Positions 5,351 to 7,839 of a stretch of DNA of 7,839 nt are shown here, in pieces. The DNA comes from CAYLZO01 sp964387775. GTDB lineage: Bacteria > Chloroflexota > Anaerolineae > JAAYZQ01. The DNA is taken from assembly GCA_964387775.1 (NCBI GenBank), contig CAYLZO010000239.1, positions 1-7,839 on the forward strand, written 5' to 3'. A program made the translations under genes and the position numbers. Position 1 is the first letter of the stretch. Each line of letters starts with the position of its first letter. The notes below the pieces were generated by a model that was not told the DNA's origin, did not search any database, and saw only the letters and a program-made list of their open reading frames with translations.

Positions 5351-5392
5351 AAAAAGAGGCCGCTGCCCACGATCTGGGCAACCGCCTCCTTT
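5351..5392 (-). terminator. Intrinsic terminator inside the AOR-operon leader
   Basis: On the - strand GGAGGC (5389-5384) and TGCCCA (5380-5375) pair with TGGGCA (5369-5364) and GCCTC (5360-5356), with a small 3x3 internal loop and a GATCG apical loop. Five T follow at once (5355-5351). AAA before the stem can extend pairing into the U tract. It stands between the promoter and the first gene of the operon, so it can only make sense as a conditional terminator. Confidence 0.85.
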
Positions 5393-5500
5393 GCACAATG
5401 GCGGGCGAGAGGATCGCTCCCCTCACCGTATCGCTCATCCGCCCCGGTGGGAACAGGATGAGTCGGAGGACACACTATGTCCAACCCACTTGTCAAAGAC
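5351..5500 (-). promoter_or_regulatory. Structured leader of the AOR operon: candidate riboswitch or attenuator
   Basis: About 150 nt of leader lies between the promoter start region (near 5500) and the end of the leader terminator. Before the terminator the RNA can form a hairpin CTCATCC (5462-5456) with GGATGAG (5440-5434), enclosing a smaller CCC/GGG pair. An outer CCTC...GAGG pairing can close around it. A second hairpin GAGGGG/CCTCTC has the loop AGCGAT. Alternative pairings would disrupt the terminator: CCGCC (5404-5400) with GGCGG (5386-5382), or the early CCTCC with GGAGG of the terminator stem. This layout fits transcriptional attenuation by a ligand, with molybdenum or tungsten cofactor the natural guess from the genes. 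I cannot assign a riboswitch class by eye. Confidence 0.65.
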
Positions 5501-5506
5501 AGCCCC

Positions 5507-5535
5507 ATTATAGCATAGCCCCGCGCCCTTGTCCA
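5507..5535 (-). promoter_or_regulatory. Strong extended -10 promoter of the AOR operon
   Basis: On the - strand a TGGACA -35 box (5535-5530) is separated by 17 bases from a perfect TATAAT -10 box (5512-5507). The bases TGC precede the -10 and form an extended -10 element. Transcription should start near 5500, leaving a leader of roughly 180 nt before the first gene. Confidence 0.85.
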
Positions 5536-5552
5536 GCGGAATCGGGGGACCG

Positions 5553-5702
5553 TCACCCATTGGGGACAAGCTCCTGGAAGGCAGAGGATGGCCACTGAAG
5601 GGCCAGCCCTCGAAAGAGGTGGGCCATGGGTAACTTGTGCACCTCGTAGCCCGCCAATTCCAAGGGGCACTTGCCCCGAATTTTCGCTTCAAGTTGGTTC
5701 AT
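5553..5702 (-). CDS. Doubtful small ORF, 49 aa
   Basis: ATG 5702 opens MNQLEAKIRGKCPLELAGYE and continues to a TGA at 5555-5553, only 18 bases upstream of the -35 box of the AOR operon promoter. About 70 percent of codons end in G or C, lower than in the neighbouring genes but not random. There is no proper Shine-Dalgarno sequence (GGGGTGA abuts the ATG). I recognise no family. It may be a small independent protein, a remnant, or chance. The rest of 5536-5853 shows no other coding or structural signal that I can support. Confidence 0.25.
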   Translation of the reverse strand: MNQLEAKIRGKCPLELAGYEVHKLPMAHLFRGLALQWPSSAFQELVPNG

Positions 5703-5853
5703 TCACCCCAGTGGAGCAACTAAAATGCGTCTGTCGTTTGTGTTCGGCATCCCCGCAAAATGTCCGCAGCGCAAAATGGGCGGATGCACATTCACCAGAT
5801 CCCATTTTTTGTCTCAGCAGCCTCTATTCGTTCCATTTCCTCATTCGATGTAG

Positions 5854-6528
5854 TGTTTTTATGCAGAACCCTCGTACTATCGGTGTCCGATGCACAGGAA
5901 TTCCACCAGATACTCTCATGAGTGTGATCTGCCTCTCTTTCCTGCCGATGATGTAGACAATGTGATTTGGCAGTGGCTCAAGAACAAACTGACAGATCCA
6001 GATCAGCTAGAGCGAGGGCTGTGGGAGATTCATGAAGAGCAAGAGGAACTGAACACTCCAGTCCGCAACCGCCTGGCCGTGATAGAAGATCTGTTGACAC
6101 AGCACCGTACTCAATTGGAACGGCTCGTCGACCTCTATGTATCAGGCGGGTTTCCAAGGGAGGTGCTGGTTGAGCGCAAGGCACGGCTGGAGAAACTAAT
6201 CGCTGACCTGGAGGGACAGAAGGCCGAGTTCATGGATCATCTTGCGTCGCAGTTTTTGACGGTGGAACAGATTCAGAATGCCAAGGATCTGGCTGAACAG
6301 CTTGCAACAAGGATTGATACCATTGACCAGGACTTTGGCCTCAAGCGGCAACTGGTCGAAGTACTGGACTTGCGAGCAACGTTGGCGCTAGAGGACAATC
6401 AAAAAGTAGTCTATGTCAGTTGTTATCTGGGAGACGGTCAGATTTTTGTCCATCGTTCATCAGAACAAACGGAAAAAAGTGGCAAAAGCGTGGCCGGCCC
6501 ATCACGCTTGGGACCTAGGCTGTTATGA
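5854..6528 (+). pseudogene. C-terminal fragment of a large serine recombinase
   Basis: Following an in-frame TAG (5851-5853), the reading frame gives SYYRCPMHRNSTRYSHECDL, then PLFPADDVDNVIWQWLKNKL, the end of a recombinase zinc ribbon and its following helix. Next comes a long coiled-coil-like charged region (about 6010-6330) with the LVDLYVSGGFPREVL motif common in large serine recombinases. The fragment closes with DFGLKRQLVEVLDLRATLAL and VVYVSCYLGDGQIF. The N-terminal resolvase catalytic domain, the recombinase domain and the first zinc-ligand CxxC are all absent, so it cannot recombine DNA. An internal ATG at 5890 exists but has no good ribosome binding site. Base composition is clearly less GC-rich than the flanking genes, which fits acquisition with a mobile element. 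The 3' end overlaps the convergent 407-aa gene by 6 bp. Confidence 0.85.
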
Positions 6529-7746
6529 CGTGGTCTGGGCCATTTCCAGCAGCCGGTCAAAGAGGGCGACGAGTTCGGGATTCTCGGCCAGGTCGCTGCT
6601 TCGCTTCTGCTTGGCTTTGGCCAGGAGCGCCAGGCTCTGGGCTGGCTTTTCGCCGGGCAGGGTCACTTCTCGGGCCACCATCAGCCCGCCCAGGAGCAGG
6701 GGCAGGTAGAGGAACTCGACGGGCAAGGCGCCACGCCGCTCGACACGGTCGGTCACCAGGTCGGCGACGGCGATCTGTTCTTCCAGGGTCCACACCTCCC
6801 GCTTCAGGCGGCGGCGCAGCAGGCCAAAGCTCATCGAGATGGCCAGCCGGGCGAGGCGGGCATAGTCGACCTGGGCCACGAGGAACACCGGATCGCTCGT
6901 CGGCAGGTCGTAGCGGTAGGCCAGCATGTAGGCCGGGATGAGCAGGGCGTCCTGCCTGTCGGGATGCTTGAGAAAGTACTCGACGGTATAGGTCAGGATT
7001 TTGGCCAGGTGGATGGCCTCCCCGATCTCCGGGGCGAGGGCGGCGCGCCGCAGCCGCTCCTGGCTTTCCTCCAAGAAGGTTTTGAAGAGTGCCTCCCGCG
7101 TGAGCTGAGGGAGCAGGTAGAGCCGCTGGTCGTTGACGTGCTGGCGGGCCTTGCCCTGGAGGGGCAGGTCGTCCACGGTCCAGTGGGAGAGGAAGGCCGG
7201 CGTGCGGTCAACCGGTTCCGGCTCGCGGCCCCCTCGCGCGGCACCTTCCACCCGCAACGTGAGCGTCTGCTCTGGCTGGGTGTAGGCGACGAAACCCAGG
7301 CCCATCGTCGTCGCCAGGGCGGTGCCCGTGGTGAAGCTCAGCAAGGGCTCTTTGGATTGGCGTTCCATCTTTTGGCTCCGCACATAGAGCCCGCGCGTTT
7401 CGAACTCGACCCCCAGGGTCACCGTCACTTTGTAGACCTGGGAGGGAGCGTTGACAGCGCAGGTGATGGGGATGAGCACCTCGCCGACCTCGGCAGGTTC
7501 CAAGGGCACCTCCGTCCGCTTTTGGAGGACCGAGAGCACGGGGGTGGGTTGGACGGGCAGATGAAGGGTGACGATGACCTGACCGGGCACGTCGCGGCAG
7601 CTTTGCAGCCAGATGCGCAGGGTGGTTGTCTCGCCGGGGGCGATCTCGGCCGGCTCCAGGGCCATCACGTAATGCACGCCGTTGACTTCGAACCGCTGCT
7701 GCGCCTCCACCAGGTCGCCCAGCACGTCCGGGTATTCGCTGCTCAT
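6523..7746 (-). CDS. Protein of unknown function, 407 aa, beta-sandwich-like N-terminus and helical C-terminus
   Basis: I do not recognise a named family, though similar hypothetical proteins seem to occur in Chloroflexota. Residues about 20-115 look like an immunoglobulin- or CARDB-like beta domain: LEPAEIAPGETTTLRIWLQ (30-48), then alternating strands such as VIVTLHLP and EVLIPITCAV. A linker contains GLYVRSQKMERQ (119-130). Residues about 200-407 are mostly helical and charged, including REALFKTFLEESQERLRRAA (217-236), and end in a long helix with KAKQKRSS. I see no signal peptide, no clear transmembrane span and no catalytic motif, so it is probably cytoplasmic. ATG 7746 is preceded by GGGGGA at 8-base spacing and by a promoter about 54 bases upstream. 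It appears to be transcribed alone. Confidence 0.85.
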   Translation of the reverse strand: MSSEYPDVLGDLVEAQQRFEVNGVHYVMALEPAEIAPGETTTLRIWLQSCRDVPGQVIVTLHLPVQPTPVLSVLQKRTEVPLEPAEVGEVLIPITCAVNAPSQVYKVTVTLGVEFETRGLYVRSQKMERQSKEPLLSFTTGTALATTMGLGFVAYTQPEQTLTLRVEGAARGGREPEPVDRTPAFLSHWTVDDLPLQGKARQHVNDQRLYLLPQLTREALFKTFLEESQERLRRAALAPEIGEAIHLAKILTYTVEYFLKHPDRQDALLIPAYMLAYRYDLPTSDPVFLVAQVDYARLARLAISMSFGLLRRRLKREVWTLEEQIAVADLVTDRVERRGALPVEFLYLPLLLGGLMVAREVTLPGEKPAQSLALLAKAKQKRSSDLAENPELVALFDRLLEMAQTTS

Positions 7747-7799
7747 GGTCTTTTCCCCCGTCTCTCAGATCCTTCGACAAACGATCGGGTACGCCGACC

Positions 7800-7808
7800 A
7801 TTATAACA
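7800..7808 (-). promoter_or_regulatory. Extended -10 promoter of the 407-aa gene
   Basis: On the - strand TATAAT (7805-7800) is directly preceded by TGT (7808-7806), making an extended -10 box. No good -35 hexamer is found at 16-18 bases, which is common for extended -10 promoters. The start site would lie near 7793, leaving a short leader of about 46 nt. Beyond it (7809-7839) nothing further is identifiable. Confidence 0.7.
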
Positions 7809-7839
7809 CAACTTGCTGGAAGGAGGCCAGACTGCCGGG

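Noticed and set aside
5335..5438. A possible 34-codon leader peptide (ATG 5438, stop overlapping AAGGAGGTGA) in the AOR leader
   Set aside because: It has no convincing ribosome binding site, no run of a regulatory amino acid, and reads straight through the terminator hairpin; chance is more likely, although translation-coupled attenuation is not excluded.
5435..5692. An 85-codon - strand frame covering the AOR promoter region
   Set aside because: The translation shows no family features and overlaps a strong promoter; nothing supports it as a gene.
5740..5790. Two similar CGCAAAATG words and a GCATCC/GGATGC pair upstream of the recombinase fragment, considered as an attachment or recombinase-binding site
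   Set aside because: The words are short and imperfect, and the pairing is only six bases; there is no core sequence or partner site to support the idea.
6964..7806. A 280-codon + strand frame opposite the 407-aa gene
   Set aside because: The - strand frame has a promoter, a suitable start and domain-like organisation; the + frame has none and would run into the promoter region.
1..7839. CRISPR array, tRNA, rRNA or a defence system
   Set aside because: No regularly spaced repeats with spacers, no tRNA-like cloverleaf, no rRNA signature and no defence-type genes were seen; the heptad arrays have no spacers.

Overview
The window looks like a piece of a high-GC, probably anaerobic or facultatively anaerobic bacterial chromosome. 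The best guess is Chloroflexota (Anaerolineae-like). This rests on strongly GC-rich third codon positions, TATAAT-type promoters, strong AAGGAGG ribosome binding sites, a tungsten/molybdenum aldehyde:ferredoxin oxidoreductase (AOR), and several families of short intergenic repeats of a kind familiar from that phylum. The assignment is inference.

Left part (1-1939, + strand): a short partial coding tail or head at the edge is followed by a heptanucleotide inverted-repeat array. Then come two translationally coupled genes for the alpha and beta subunits of a family I CoA-transferase (glutaconate CoA-transferase / IpdAB-like). A short repeat has been absorbed into the end of the alpha gene and now supplies its C-terminal tail and the Shine-Dalgarno sequence of the beta gene.

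Repeat and debris zone (1940-2730): it holds a cluster of GC-rich hairpins, a 16-bp-arm inverted repeat, the last ~55 codons of a broken probable membrane-protein gene, and a 251-bp MITE-like element. That element has 14-bp perfect terminal inverted repeats and an 8-bp target duplication, and it sits exactly in the T-tract of the terminator of the next operon.

Central operon (5535 down to 2683, - strand): a strong extended -10 promoter and a ~150-nt structured leader end in a classical intrinsic terminator placed before the first gene, which is the layout of a riboswitch or attenuator. The genes follow in order: a MoaD/ThiS-like protein with an unusual C-terminal extension and no diglycine end, the AOR (585 aa), and a normal MoaD/ThiS-like protein ending in GGG. 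The operon closes with a strong intrinsic terminator. A ~117-bp intergenic repeat separates the AOR from the last gene, and a heptad array lies just before the AOR ribosome binding site. The AOR would oxidise aldehydes to acids with ferredoxin. The MoaD-like proteins would serve its pterin cofactor or its sulfur chemistry. The CoA-transferase could activate acids to CoA esters, but a direct link between the two units is not shown.

Right part (5536-7839): a stretch with only a doubtful small ORF is followed by a lower-GC C-terminal fragment of a large serine recombinase (dead mobile-element debris). Convergent with it, and overlapping it by 6 bp, is a 407-aa gene of unknown function with an N-terminal beta-sandwich-like part and a helical C-terminal part. 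This gene has its own extended -10 promoter.
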